Below are positions 28,568-37,507 of a stretch of DNA of 64,000 nt, piece by piece. The position numbers were made by a program, and so were the translations under genes. Origin of the DNA: Niveibacterium microcysteis (GTDB taxonomy: Bacteria; Pseudomonadota; Gammaproteobacteria; Burkholderiales; Rhodocyclaceae); assembly GCF_017161445.1 (NCBI RefSeq), contig NZ_CP071060.1, positions 558,001 through 622,000 on the forward strand, in the 5' to 3' direction. Numbering within the stretch: position 1 is the first letter of the stretch; each line of letters begins with the position of its first letter. The notes beneath the pieces were generated by a model. That model was given only the letters and a program-made list of their open reading frames with translations, made no database searches and was not told where the DNA came from.

Positions 28568-29407
28568 ATGAATCACCTTGCAGCAAACATGAGAAGTTCG
28601 ATCGTCGTTCTCCTGTCGGCGGTGCTAGCGCTCAACGCTTGCGCGCCTTCAGAAACCGCTGAGCAGAAAGCACAGCGAGAACGCGCGAAGGCTGGCCTTG
28701 CTCTGTGGGAACAGAAATGCAAGACCGAGGCCGGCGAGAAGATCTATCGCAGGGTTGAGGACGTCGAAGGCATCACGCTGCTCAGGGTGCGCCCGCCGGC
28801 GGGCGAGAACGAGTGGCACGACCGCATGTGGCCGGGGGCGGCCTTTGCCCATGAGGGAACGGCTGAGGAATACATCAAAGACTTTCTTGGCTACGAAGAG
28901 GCGTTCGGCCCCGACGGTAAGCCAAGTCCTATAACGCCGACGGCGCGTGGCGGGATCAACACATCCTACAAGGCGGGACCACACGAACGCCCCGGCTATC
29001 GTTTTGTCGACACTGTCGATTCATCGAATGGAGAACGGAATCGCTATGTGATTAGCTACGACGAGCCTTGGCAGCAAGACAAGACATGGCTCAAGGGGTA
29101 CATCAGAGCCAACCTCGACAAGAGACCTGCATCCGGCCCCGAGCCCCGATACGGCGTGACCTACGAAGACCACGTCGTACCGGAGGAGCGTGCGCTTGGG
29201 GTCGCGAGCAGCACGGTAAGAGTGCTGGACATTCAGGCCAACGAAGTGCTCGGTGAATTGACCGTGTTTGCCTTCACGTATGGATTTGAGTCTCGTGGGA
29301 GCAGCGCTTGGTTGCGCGCTCGGATATGCCCGACGTACGGGGGCGGTTCCGGCTCCCCCTCGCGTCTATTTACCGATCAAGTTCTCGTTCCGCGTAAGGA
29401 CAACTGA
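28568..29407 (+). CDS. Predicted lipoprotein of unknown function
   Basis: A protein of about 279 residues with a lipoprotein signal (SIVVLLSAVLALNAC). The body starts LWEQKCKTEAGEKIYRRVEDVEGITLLRVRP and is soluble, with many charged residues. I recall such proteins only as uncharacterised envelope proteins, sometimes near interbacterial toxin genes; I cannot confirm that here. Codon choice is less GC-biased than in neighbours and the gene is followed by about 1 kb of repeats, suggesting transfer. The start could be ATG 28556, 28568 or 28589; all keep the signal segment. Confidence 0.7.
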   Translation: MNHLAANMRSSIVVLLSAVLALNACAPSETAEQKAQRERAKAGLALWEQKCKTEAGEKIYRRVEDVEGITLLRVRPPAGENEWHDRMWPGAAFAHEGTAEEYIKDFLGYEEAFGPDGKPSPITPTARGGINTSYKAGPHERPGYRFVDTVDSSNGERNRYVISYDEPWQQDKTWLKGYIRANLDKRPASGPEPRYGVTYEDHVVPEERALGVASSTVRVLDIQANEVLGELTVFAFTYGFESRGSSAWLRARICPTYGGGSGSPSRLFTDQVLVPRKDN

Positions 29408-29462
29408 CGTACCCTCGCGTTCCGCTGGCTACTATTGGACGCTTGCGCACATGCACTGGAGT

Positions 29463-29730
29463 TGCTTGGGCTGAGCGTTGCGAAGTCCAACGCGATGGCT
29501 TGCGAATTGCGCGTGAGTTTTGCGCCGGCCTTCCCATTCAAGCCGGGTCCCGCCCCGGCGGGCGGGGTACTTTCTTTGTGCGAACAAAGAAAGTACCCAA
29601 AGAAAATCGCCCCGCTTCAACGCCCCTTGCTGCGCAAGGGGTGCCCTGCGCTGCTCGAAGCATCGGGTGGCTGCGCAACTCGCCCTCGCTAACGCTCGGT
29701 GCTCGGACAGTGCTCGCCACCGCCATGCTT
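29463..29730 (+). repeat. Dispersed repeat, copy A
   Basis: This is one arm of an inverted pair with copy B (29935-30246). Shared pieces include gcttgggctg, ttcaagccgg, tcccgccc, ggcgggcg, a long hairpin, and further on ggctgcg-aactcg. In copy A the hairpin is a perfect 14-bp stem, gggtactttctttg (29565-29578) against caaagaaagtaccc (29585-29598), with a six-base loop. No gene is evident inside. Similar hairpin elements with an ACTTTCTTT core recur in betaproteobacterial and xanthomonad genomes as far as I recall. Confidence 0.7.
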
Positions 29731-29934
29731 CGCACGTCGGAACCCGATGCTTCTGCGCTGCTTGGCGTTTCAGAGGGGGATTGAAAAGCGTCGACGATCA
29801 GCCGCTGCAACTTCATCGCAGACCGGAATCCGGGCGTTGCGGTGGAACAGATGGGGGCGCCTGCTACGGCTTCAGCTCCATCCAGGCCCAGAACGACTCA
29901 CAAGCGTCGCTCTGCTAATGGTTTTGATTTTGGG

Positions 29935-30246
29935 TCCCGTCGAGAGCGCCGAGTGGCGCAGCGGGGGCGGGGGATCGGCGCGGAGCGCCGACGGCGAGGA
30001 CTGTCTGAGGCCCGCAGGGCCGAGTTCCGCAGCCGCCCGACTCCGCGAGCACGCGAGGGAAGTCAGGCGCAAAGCGTCTGACCGCGAACGCCGGGTCGCC
30101 TTTTCTTGGTTACTTCTTTTGGCGAAGCAAAAGAAGTAACACGCCCGCCAGGGCGGGATCCGGCTTGAACGGAAAAGCCGCGGCAAAGCGACGCGGCAAA
30201 TCGCAAGCCGAACCGTTGTGCTCTGCGACGCGCAGCCCAAGCCACG
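29935..30246 (-). repeat. Dispersed repeat, copy B (inverted)
   Basis: Read on the minus strand this follows the same order as copy A. Its hairpin is gttacttcttttg (30109-30121) against caaaagaagtaac (30128-30140), 13 bp. The two copies differ at many positions, so they are old members of a family and not a recent duplication. The 29408-30431 gap holds no credible gene; apparent frames there are products of the repeat. Confidence 0.65.
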
Positions 30247-30431
30247 CCGCTCCCCGATGCCAACCCAACGGCCGGCGCTGCGTTGCCGCCACTGTGCGCA
30301 AAGTGCCCGCACCACGGCACCGAACACCCCCGCCGTGCGATCCGTCGCTCCCCCACCCCAAATCCGCTACCGAGCGGATTACCAAAGCGGCATACTCGCC
30401 GCCACATCCGAATCCGTTCTGGAGCATGGGC

Positions 30432-33400
30432 ATGAACCCGTTTGCGAACAAACGCATCCTGGCCGCTGGCGCGGTCGTCGTGGCACTCGCGGCCGCTGGC
30501 GGTGGCTGGTGGTACAAGCACCGTGCAGCCGGCGCGGGCGGGACGATGGCGGGCGATGCGGTGATCGCGGATACCGGCGGCCCCTTCGCGGCGACCGATT
30601 GCCGCGCGCGTTTGTTCGAGGATCAGCCCGCGCTGGCGGTGGTGTTCTCAGAACCGGTGGATCGCAGCCAGGCACTCGACAAGGTTTTCCAGGTGACCGA
30701 CCTCGGCCGCATCGACGGCAAGTCCGAATCGGGCGAGGAGCAGGCCAACGGCAGCAAGCCGCGCAATGCTGACAAAGCGGCGCCGGGTGAAAAGATTCTG
30801 CAGGGCAGCTGGGTGGTGGATGGCAACCCGCGCATCGTCGTGTTCCCCTACATCCAGCCGCAGCGCAAATATCGCATCACGGTAAACGAGGGCGTGCTGG
30901 CCGCGAGCGGCGCGAAGCTCGCCAGCGCAAAGACCTGCGAGCTGGCGACGGAAGAGATGCCGCCTTCCTACTTCTTTGCCAGCAAGGGTACGGTGCTGCC
31001 TGCGAAGCAGAACGGCGGCTTGCCGGTCGTCACGGTGAACGTCGCAGAAGTGGATGTGCAGTTCCTGCGCGTCGAGCCGGAGAACCTGCCGCGCTTCATC
31101 GAGCAAGTGATCGCGGGGCGGCGTGCGCCGGCTTCGGACGAGGAGGCGGCGGGCGAGGGCGGTGAGGAGAACTATGAGTATGGCTACGACACTAACAGCC
31201 GGCTCAAGGGCACGGTGGGTTCCTGGCAGCTCGATCGCCTGCGCGATGTATCGAAGAGCGTGTACGCGGGCCGCTTCCTGACCGGCGACAAACCGAACAA
31301 GCGTCAGGTGACCTTCCTGCCGGTGGAAGACGTGAAGGAACTGCAGGAACCCGGCGTCTACATCGCGGTGATGAGCCAGCCGGGGCGCTTCCGCGAGGAA
31401 TACCAGGTCACCTACTTCTACGTCTCCGACATCGGCCTGCACGCGCATCGCAACACCAAGACGATGGATGTCTTCGCCACCTCGCTGGTGAGCGGCAAGG
31501 CGATGGGGGATGTCGACATCGAGGTGCTCGACGCGAACGCGAAGCGGCTCGCCAAAGCCAAGGTTGATGGTGACGGGCATGTGCAGATCGCCGGCCTGCC
31601 CGCATCGGCCCACTTGCTGCTGGGGCGGCGCGGCAAGGAGTTGTCGCTGGTTGCACTGCGCGAGCCAGGGCTGGACCTGTCGGAGTTCGATATCGGTGGC
31701 CACCTGCCGCGCGACGCGAAGTTGTTCGTGTACGCCGGACGTGATCTGTACCGGCCGGGCGAGAAGTTCAACGTCTCGCTGCTCGCACGCGATGCCGACG
31801 GCCGCGCGCTGCCGCCCTCGCCGGTGCAGGCGATCCTGAAGCGGCCGGATGGCCGTGCGGTCGTTACGCAAAGCTGGCGCCCGAACGACAAGCAGCCCGG
31901 CTACTTCCAGCAGGCGCTCAGCCTGCCGGCCGACGCGCAGACCGGCCGCTGGATGCTGGAGGTGCGTGCCGATCCTGCAGCGAAGGCGCCGGATGCGGTG
32001 TGGAGCTTCCAGGTTGAGGAATTCCTGCCCGAACGCATGAAGCTGGATCTCAAGACCGCCAAGGCGCCGCTGATGGGCGGCGACGCGTTTGAGGTGGCGG
32101 TGCAGGGTGACTACCTCTTTGGCGCGCCGGCGGCGGGCAATCGGCTGCTCGGCAGCGTAGCGATCGAACGTGCGCGCACGCCTTTCACGAAGGAGTGGAA
32201 CGGCTTCATCTTTGGCGACTTCGCTGACGACACGCTCAAGCGCCGCAGCGAAATGGAAGAAACCGCGCTCGACGACAAGGGCGCCGCGAATGTCACGGTG
32301 CCGACGGGTGTCGATAGTGCGAAGTCGCCGGTCACGGTGCGTGCGTCCTTCAGCCTGCTTGAATCCGGAGGCCGCCCGGTGGTGCGTTCGGTCGAACGCA
32401 TCTGGTGGCCAGCCAAGGCGATGATCGGCGTGCGCCCGGCCTTCGACCGCGATGTGTCGCGCGAAGAACAGAACGCCGATTTCGAGCTGGTCCGCGTGAC
32501 GCCCGCCGGTGTGTTGGCGCCGCTGGCGCAGGCGAAGATCCGCTTGTTCCGCGAAGACCGCCAGTACTACTGGCGCTTCGACGATCAGCGCGGCTGGCAT
32601 TCCGGTTTTACCGAGACCGAGGAGCTGATCGAATCCGGCGCGGTGGTGCTGAAGCAGCGCGCCAAAGTGTCCTTGCCGGTCAAGTGGGGGCGCTACCGCC
32701 TCGAAGTGGAAGACCCGGACACGCAGCAAACGCTGCGCTATCGCTTCTATGCCGGCTGGAACGCACAGGACGCCGACGATGTAGGCAACCGGCCGGATCG
32801 TGTGCAGATGAAGCTCGAAGGCGTGCCGGCCAAACCGGGCGACAACGTGCGCCTGACTTTGACGCCGCCGCACGATGGCGAAGCGCTGGTCGTGGTCGAA
32901 GGCGACAAGGTGCTGTGGACCAAGCGCGTCGCGGCCTCGACCGGTGGCACCACGGTCAGCATTCCGGTCGATGCGAAGTGGGCGCGGCACGATCTGTATG
33001 TGTCCGCCGTCGTGTTCCGCCCCGGCAGCCAGGGCGACCGCGTGACGCCGGCGCGTGCGCTGGGCCTCGCGCACCTGCCGCTGGCGCGTGAGGACCGCCG
33101 CCTCAAGGTACAGGTGACGGCGCCCGACAAAGTGCAACCGGAACGCATCACAAAAGTGAAGGTCAAGGTCGATGGCGCGGCGGGCAAAGTGGCGACGGTG
33201 ACCCTCTCGGCGGTTGATGTGGGCATCCTCAACATCACGCGCTACAAGACGCCGGACCCCTTCGACTTCTTCTTCGGCAAGCATCGCTATGCGCCTGAAC
33301 TGCTCGATCTGTACGGCAAGCTGATCGAGAAAATGGATGGCACGCGCGGCAAGCTCAAATGGGGCGGTGACGCCGGCATGCGCGACAGCCAGTCGATGCC

Positions 33401-35561
33401 GAAGAAGGTGAAGCTCGTCGACATCTTCAGCGGCCCGGTGCAGCTCGATACCAAGGGCGAAGCCGAAATCCCGCTCGACATTCCGGACTTCAATGGCACG
33501 CTGCGGCTGATGGCCGTGGCCTCGACCGCCGAGCGCTACGGCAACACCGAACGCGAGATGACCGTCGCCGCGCCCATCGTTGCGGAACTCGCGACGCCAC
33601 GCTTCATCGCGCCGGGTGATCTGGCGACCATTGCACTCGATGTGACTAACCTTTCCGGTGCGCCGCAAGACATCACGCTCAAGCTCGAAGCGACCGACCC
33701 GGCAAAGATCAAGGATGGAGAGCGCACGCTCAAGCTCGCCGACAAGCAACGCAGCACGCTGCGCTTCCAGGCCGAGGCGACGGATGCCTACGGCCTTGCT
33801 CGCGTCACGCTGCAGTTGAAGACGGGCGGCGCCAAGCCGATCGTCATCAAACGCGAATCGGCCCTGCAGGTGCAACCGCCAGTGCCGATGGAGCGCGTGG
33901 TACGCCGCGCGCGCATCGAGCCGAACGGTAGCCTCAAGCTCGATCCGACGATGATCGCGCCGTACTTCAAGGCATCGAGCAATGTCAGCGTCACGCTTTC
34001 GAACAAGCCGCCGCTGAACGTGAAGGCGCTGGTCAAGGGCCTGCTCGACTACCCCTACGGCTGCCTTGAGCAAACCACCAGCGCGGCCTATCCGCATGTG
34101 TTCATCGACGAGGCCGGTGCCAAGGCGATGGGGCTGGAGCCGCGCACCCGTGAGCAGCGCGCCGCCTTCATCGAAGGCGCGATCGGCCGTATCGCCGGCA
34201 TGCAGGGCGCGCAAGGGGGCTTCACGCTGTGGGGCCAGGGCAACTACGAACCGTGGCTGACCGCCTATGTCGCCGGTTTCCTGCAGGATTCACGCGAGGC
34301 CGGTTTCACCGTGCCGGCGGAGATGAGCAAGCGCGCGCAGACCTGGATGCTGCAGCAACTGCAGAACGCGCCCAACAACTTCCCCAGCATCCCCGGCACG
34401 GTCAAGCCAGACGACAAGGGCTTCTACAAGGCGCAGGACTACGAGCTGCTGCGCAACGGCCATCAGCGCTTCGCCGAGATGGCGCACCTCGCTTACATGC
34501 TCGCCCGTGAGCAGGCCGCGCCGCTCGCTACGCTGCGATTGTTGCACGACCAGTACCGCGACCGCGCGCGTTCACCGCTACCGCTGGTTCATCTTGCGAT
34601 TGCCTTGCAGCTCTCCGGTGACCCGGCGCGCGCCAAGGTTGCACTCGATGAAGCGATGACGCGCCGCTATGGCGTTCAACCGACCGGCTACTACTGGGAA
34701 TGGCTGGGTGACTACGGCTCGCCGGTGCGTGACCTGGCGCTGTCGTACGCGCTGCTGGTGCGGCACAAGATTGCGCACCCGCGCCGGGAGCAGATCCTCT
34801 TTGACCTCGCTGACCGCCTCGGCGAGCGTGGTGGCTGGGCGTCCACTCAGGAACGCCTGTCGCTGTTCCTCGCGGCACGCGCGGCGGGCGGCGACGGCAA
34901 GCAGGAATGGAGCGCCGTGCTGAAGAACGGTGACGCGGCCCAAACACTCACCTCGAAGAGCTCCGAAGCACGCAGCTTCGACGCTGCCGCACTCGCCCGT
35001 GGCGTGCAGATCGATAGCAGCCACAGCGAGGCCCTGTTCGTCGAGATCGAAGCCAGCGGCTACCCGGTCAAGGCGCCCGAACCGAAGTCCGACGCCATCA
35101 AGCTAACCCGCACCTGGTACGAGGCCGATGGCAAGGAATGGAAGGGGCGCCCGCTCAAGGTGGGCGACATGATGATCGTGCGCGTCACCGCCAGCGCAAA
35201 GCAGCGCATCGAAGACGGCTTGATCGTCGACCACATTCCGGCCGGTTTCGAAGTCGAGAACCTCAATCTCTCGCAGGGGCCATCAGCGCAGGAGTTCACC
35301 GTTGGCAACATCAACGTCGGCCAGGCGATGGAGGATGCGCGCATCAAGCACCGTGAGTTCCGCGACGACCGCTATGTCGCCGCGGCGCGGCTTGAGCCGG
35401 GTGAGCTCAACGTGTTCTACATGGTCCGCGTCGTCACGCCGGGCCGCTACGTCGTTCCGGCCCCGTTCGCGGAAGACATGTACCGACCCGAACTGCGCGG
35501 CATCGGCCCCGCCTCGGCGCCGATCACGATCGTCGATCCGCGGGCGCCGCAGGACAAGTAA
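30432..35561 (+). CDS. yfhM: Bacterial alpha-2-macroglobulin with thioester motif
   Basis: A 1709-residue periplasmic, membrane-anchored protease trap. The N-terminus has one hydrophobic segment (ILAAGAVVVALAAAGGGWWY) with no clear lipobox. MG-type beta domains follow, including DLYRPGEKFNVSLLARD, and a bait-like and A2M domain. The thioester motif is intact: C1211-LEQ in YPYGCLEQTTS. Bacterial A2Ms are thought to trap foreign proteases after envelope damage and usually pair with the peptidoglycan synthase PbpC, which here lies 5.5 kb downstream beyond inserted genes. ATG at 30432 is preferred because GGAG lies seven bases upstream; ATG at 30426 is too close to it. Confidence 0.93.
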   Translation: MNPFANKRILAAGAVVVALAAAGGGWWYKHRAAGAGGTMAGDAVIADTGGPFAATDCRARLFEDQPALAVVFSEPVDRSQALDKVFQVTDLGRIDGKSESGEEQANGSKPRNADKAAPGEKILQGSWVVDGNPRIVVFPYIQPQRKYRITVNEGVLAASGAKLASAKTCELATEEMPPSYFFASKGTVLPAKQNGGLPVVTVNVAEVDVQFLRVEPENLPRFIEQVIAGRRAPASDEEAAGEGGEENYEYGYDTNSRLKGTVGSWQLDRLRDVSKSVYAGRFLTGDKPNKRQVTFLPVEDVKELQEPGVYIAVMSQPGRFREEYQVTYFYVSDIGLHAHRNTKTMDVFATSLVSGKAMGDVDIEVLDANAKRLAKAKVDGDGHVQIAGLPASAHLLLGRRGKELSLVALREPGLDLSEFDIGGHLPRDAKLFVYAGRDLYRPGEKFNVSLLARDADGRALPPSPVQAILKRPDGRAVVTQSWRPNDKQPGYFQQALSLPADAQTGRWMLEVRADPAAKAPDAVWSFQVEEFLPERMKLDLKTAKAPLMGGDAFEVAVQGDYLFGAPAAGNRLLGSVAIERARTPFTKEWNGFIFGDFADDTLKRRSEMEETALDDKGAANVTVPTGVDSAKSPVTVRASFSLLESGGRPVVRSVERIWWPAKAMIGVRPAFDRDVSREEQNADFELVRVTPAGVLAPLAQAKIRLFREDRQYYWRFDDQRGWHSGFTETEELIESGAVVLKQRAKVSLPVKWGRYRLEVEDPDTQQTLRYRFYAGWNAQDADDVGNRPDRVQMKLEGVPAKPGDNVRLTLTPPHDGEALVVVEGDKVLWTKRVAASTGGTTVSIPVDAKWARHDLYVSAVVFRPGSQGDRVTPARALGLAHLPLAREDRRLKVQVTAPDKVQPERITKVKVKVDGAAGKVATVTLSAVDVGILNITRYKTPDPFDFFFGKHRYAPELLDLYGKLIEKMDGTRGKLKWGGDAGMRDSQSMPKKVKLVDIFSGPVQLDTKGEAEIPLDIPDFNGTLRLMAVASTAERYGNTEREMTVAAPIVAELATPRFIAPGDLATIALDVTNLSGAPQDITLKLEATDPAKIKDGERTLKLADKQRSTLRFQAEATDAYGLARVTLQLKTGGAKPIVIKRESALQVQPPVPMERVVRRARIEPNGSLKLDPTMIAPYFKASSNVSVTLSNKPPLNVKALVKGLLDYPYGCLEQTTSAAYPHVFIDEAGAKAMGLEPRTREQRAAFIEGAIGRIAGMQGAQGGFTLWGQGNYEPWLTAYVAGFLQDSREAGFTVPAEMSKRAQTWMLQQLQNAPNNFPSIPGTVKPDDKGFYKAQDYELLRNGHQRFAEMAHLAYMLAREQAAPLATLRLLHDQYRDRARSPLPLVHLAIALQLSGDPARAKVALDEAMTRRYGVQPTGYYWEWLGDYGSPVRDLALSYALLVRHKIAHPRREQILFDLADRLGERGGWASTQERLSLFLAARAAGGDGKQEWSAVLKNGDAAQTLTSKSSEARSFDAAALARGVQIDSSHSEALFVEIEASGYPVKAPEPKSDAIKLTRTWYEADGKEWKGRPLKVGDMMIVRVTASAKQRIEDGLIVDHIPAGFEVENLNLSQGPSAQEFTVGNINVGQAMEDARIKHREFRDDRYVAAARLEPGELNVFYMVRVVTPGRYVVPAPFAEDMYRPELRGIGPASAPITIVDPRAPQDK

Positions 35562-35590
35562 CGGCTGAGAATGTGCATGGAGGTGTCGTG

Positions 35591-36472
35591 ATGACGCAAA
35601 TCGGCGAGGGTGTTGCGGTTGGCTTGGTACTAGACGAACCTGGCGACAAGAAGTGCATCTTCTGCGGTGAGGACCATCAGAAGAAAGAACAGGAGCCACT
35701 TCCACCAGAGACGTTTACGCGCAATGACGACGCGCTTACACAGGCGGGACGCAGTTACATAAAAGGCGATGCGGATCGATCCTGCTATTACCCGAAGGAC
35801 GCTTCGGGCGCGTGGGTGAGTCCATTGGAGCCGCCTGCCTGGGATGATCAGACGATCTTCAAGACATACCTTAAGGGTGGCAAGACCAGCGCGCGCGCTG
35901 AGAAATATCAACCTCCACCAATCAAGGGATGGATCGCCGCTCCCCACCACATGGTCGCGGTTTGCTGCATGAACGGCACGAACAAATTGCCGCGAAAGCC
36001 AAAGGTGAATCCGTGGGCGAAGAAAGGGGCGTATGACATCAATGGCGGCGGTAATTGCATCTTCCTGCCCAGCTCGGCGAGTCAGTTCTTCGCGGCGTAC
36101 TACTTGGCGAGATCACGTGGCACAGGGAGGCCATTGCAGGGGCACCTTGGCGCGCACAGGAAGATCTATTTCGAGACTGTCTGGGCGATGCTTGAGCGGA
36201 CCGTACGGCTGCTCAAGGCCGAGGGGTTCTGCGACAAGACAGAGGAACCGGCCGACAAAGATGCGATCGCGAGGGCTGTTGTTGAGGAGATGCATGTGAC
36301 GGAGGCAACGCTGTTCAGAAAGCTCGCTGCGCGCCAGCCCGAAGATGCCTTCCGTCTGGGCGCCGAGAGCTACATCGAGATCCCTCCTGACGATGTTGAT
36401 ATCAACGTGGCGCGCGCGCAGATTGCCCCCTTTCTGCAGGGCGCCTATGAAACCCTGCCGGAGTGGTACTGA
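35591..36472 (+). CDS. AHH/HNH-like nuclease toxin (putative)
   Basis: A 293-residue protein. The middle reads IAAPHHMVAVCCMNG (H119-H120), YDINGGGNCIFLPSSAS (N151, N155) and LQGHLGAHRKIYFETV (H185, H189), in the order and spacing of AHH-type HNH/EndoVII nucleases of polymorphic toxins. The N-terminus has a possible zinc knuckle, C22-IF-C25 with H29. No signal peptide or trafficking domain is seen, so delivery is unknown. GGAGG lies seven bases before the ATG. The next gene, two bases downstream, encodes a DUF1629/Imm11-like protein, which fits a toxin-immunity pair. Function is inferred from motif and context. Confidence 0.65.
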   Translation: MTQIGEGVAVGLVLDEPGDKKCIFCGEDHQKKEQEPLPPETFTRNDDALTQAGRSYIKGDADRSCYYPKDASGAWVSPLEPPAWDDQTIFKTYLKGGKTSARAEKYQPPPIKGWIAAPHHMVAVCCMNGTNKLPRKPKVNPWAKKGAYDINGGGNCIFLPSSASQFFAAYYLARSRGTGRPLQGHLGAHRKIYFETVWAMLERTVRLLKAEGFCDKTEEPADKDAIARAVVEEMHVTEATLFRKLAARQPEDAFRLGAESYIEIPPDDVDINVARAQIAPFLQGAYETLPEWY

Positions 36473-36474
36473 TC

Positions 36475-37035
36475 ATGCATTACCTGCTTCGTTCTGCTCG
36501 CGAAACCTATCCGTCCATCGTGCTTCGAACCGCCATAGAGCAGCTCGACTGGGTGAGTGGCGTGCGTTTTGTACGGCCGATGCCGCCGTTGGAATTCGAA
36601 TTCGAGTCCCCGCATGGCTTCGTTTGGCCTGATTACCTGAGACCCAACTCAGCCATTCCTCTTTTTTCCGCAACGATGTGCGACGTGTTGCAGAGTGCCG
36701 GAGTTTCAAATATCGATTACTACCCGGCACGAGTAACAAACACCGCAACCGGCGAGACGAGGGCGTACAACGCCGCGAACATCATTGGCATGGTGGCGGC
36801 GATGGATAGGGGGCTATCGGTGTATGAGCCCGCGCGGCGACACCCCGTGATGGTGCGTTCGATCGATCGACTCGTTATCGACGAAGGCCGTTGCCAAGGT
36901 TTGCGCCTTTTCCGGCTGGCCGAGTACGACTTGCTTGTGCTTGTCGATGAGCAGGTGGCGAGAATTGTGGGATCAGCGCCATTGACGGGAGTGAGGATCG
37001 AGAACCCCGTCGACTGGGATGGGTTTGCTGACTGA
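36475..37035 (+). CDS. DUF1629/Imm11-type immunity protein (putative)
   Basis: A 186-residue protein, probably cytosolic, with alternating hydrophobic strands. The C-terminal part LRLFRLAEYDLLVLVDEQVARIV and LTGVRIENPVDW resembles the DUF1629/Imm11 family found next to AHH and related nuclease toxins. It starts two bases after the toxin stop and is presumably translated with it. Its expected role is to bind and block the upstream nuclease. A GTG four codons earlier is possible. Sequence here is less GC-rich than the flanking core genes. Confidence 0.6.
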   Translation: MHYLLRSARETYPSIVLRTAIEQLDWVSGVRFVRPMPPLEFEFESPHGFVWPDYLRPNSAIPLFSATMCDVLQSAGVSNIDYYPARVTNTATGETRAYNAANIIGMVAAMDRGLSVYEPARRHPVMVRSIDRLVIDEGRCQGLRLFRLAEYDLLVLVDEQVARIVGSAPLTGVRIENPVDWDGFAD

Positions 37036-37507
37036 TTGCCGCTCAGCGGGAGCGTGTCCACCTCAGACGGTACGGCGGGCGATATTCGGCTCCAGAATCC
37101 GTGAGCCGCAGGTTGCGCCTCTGGCCAATTCGGCGCACCTTAGGTCGAACCTCGCTGGGATGGGGCGGGCGTATGGCCTGCATTGGCTATATCGCCTCTT
37201 TTGTGTAACCCGGGCATCCAGTCGCGTGCAGGTTGCCTTGCCGTCTCCCACGCGAGACCCCGAACGGTGCGATTGATGAATTGGGGCTCGCTTACGTCGG
37301 TCATGAATTGAGCCAGATCCTCCCACAGATCCCACTCCGCCGATGCAGTCTCTGCGCTGATCGGAAGCGCGCGACCCTTGATCACCCAGCGTTTCGCGCT
37401 TGTGGCCCTGGCGAGCACGAGCACGAGCGCGGGCGATTGGGTGCTACCGGCGCCAGTCCAGCATCGTTTGATGCGCATCGCTTGCAGCCAGCTCCGTGGC
37501 ACATCTT
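37036..37507. other. Intergenic, no confident gene
   Basis: 472 bp between the immunity gene and the convergent GH26 gene. Open frames exist on both strands but none has a ribosome site, plausible composition or family resemblance. It may be remnant DNA from insertion of the accessory genes. Confidence 0.4.

Noticed and set aside
29435..29784. Overlapping short frames after the orphan lipoprotein
   Set aside because: They lie wholly within the dispersed repeat and its hairpin; the frames come from the repeat and have no start signals.
30648..34214. Very long open frame antisense to the alpha-2-macroglobulin gene
   Set aside because: It is rich in His/Arg/Ala with no family motif, as expected from the complement of a high-GC gene with strong codon bias; the sense frame has clear A2M motifs including the thioester site.
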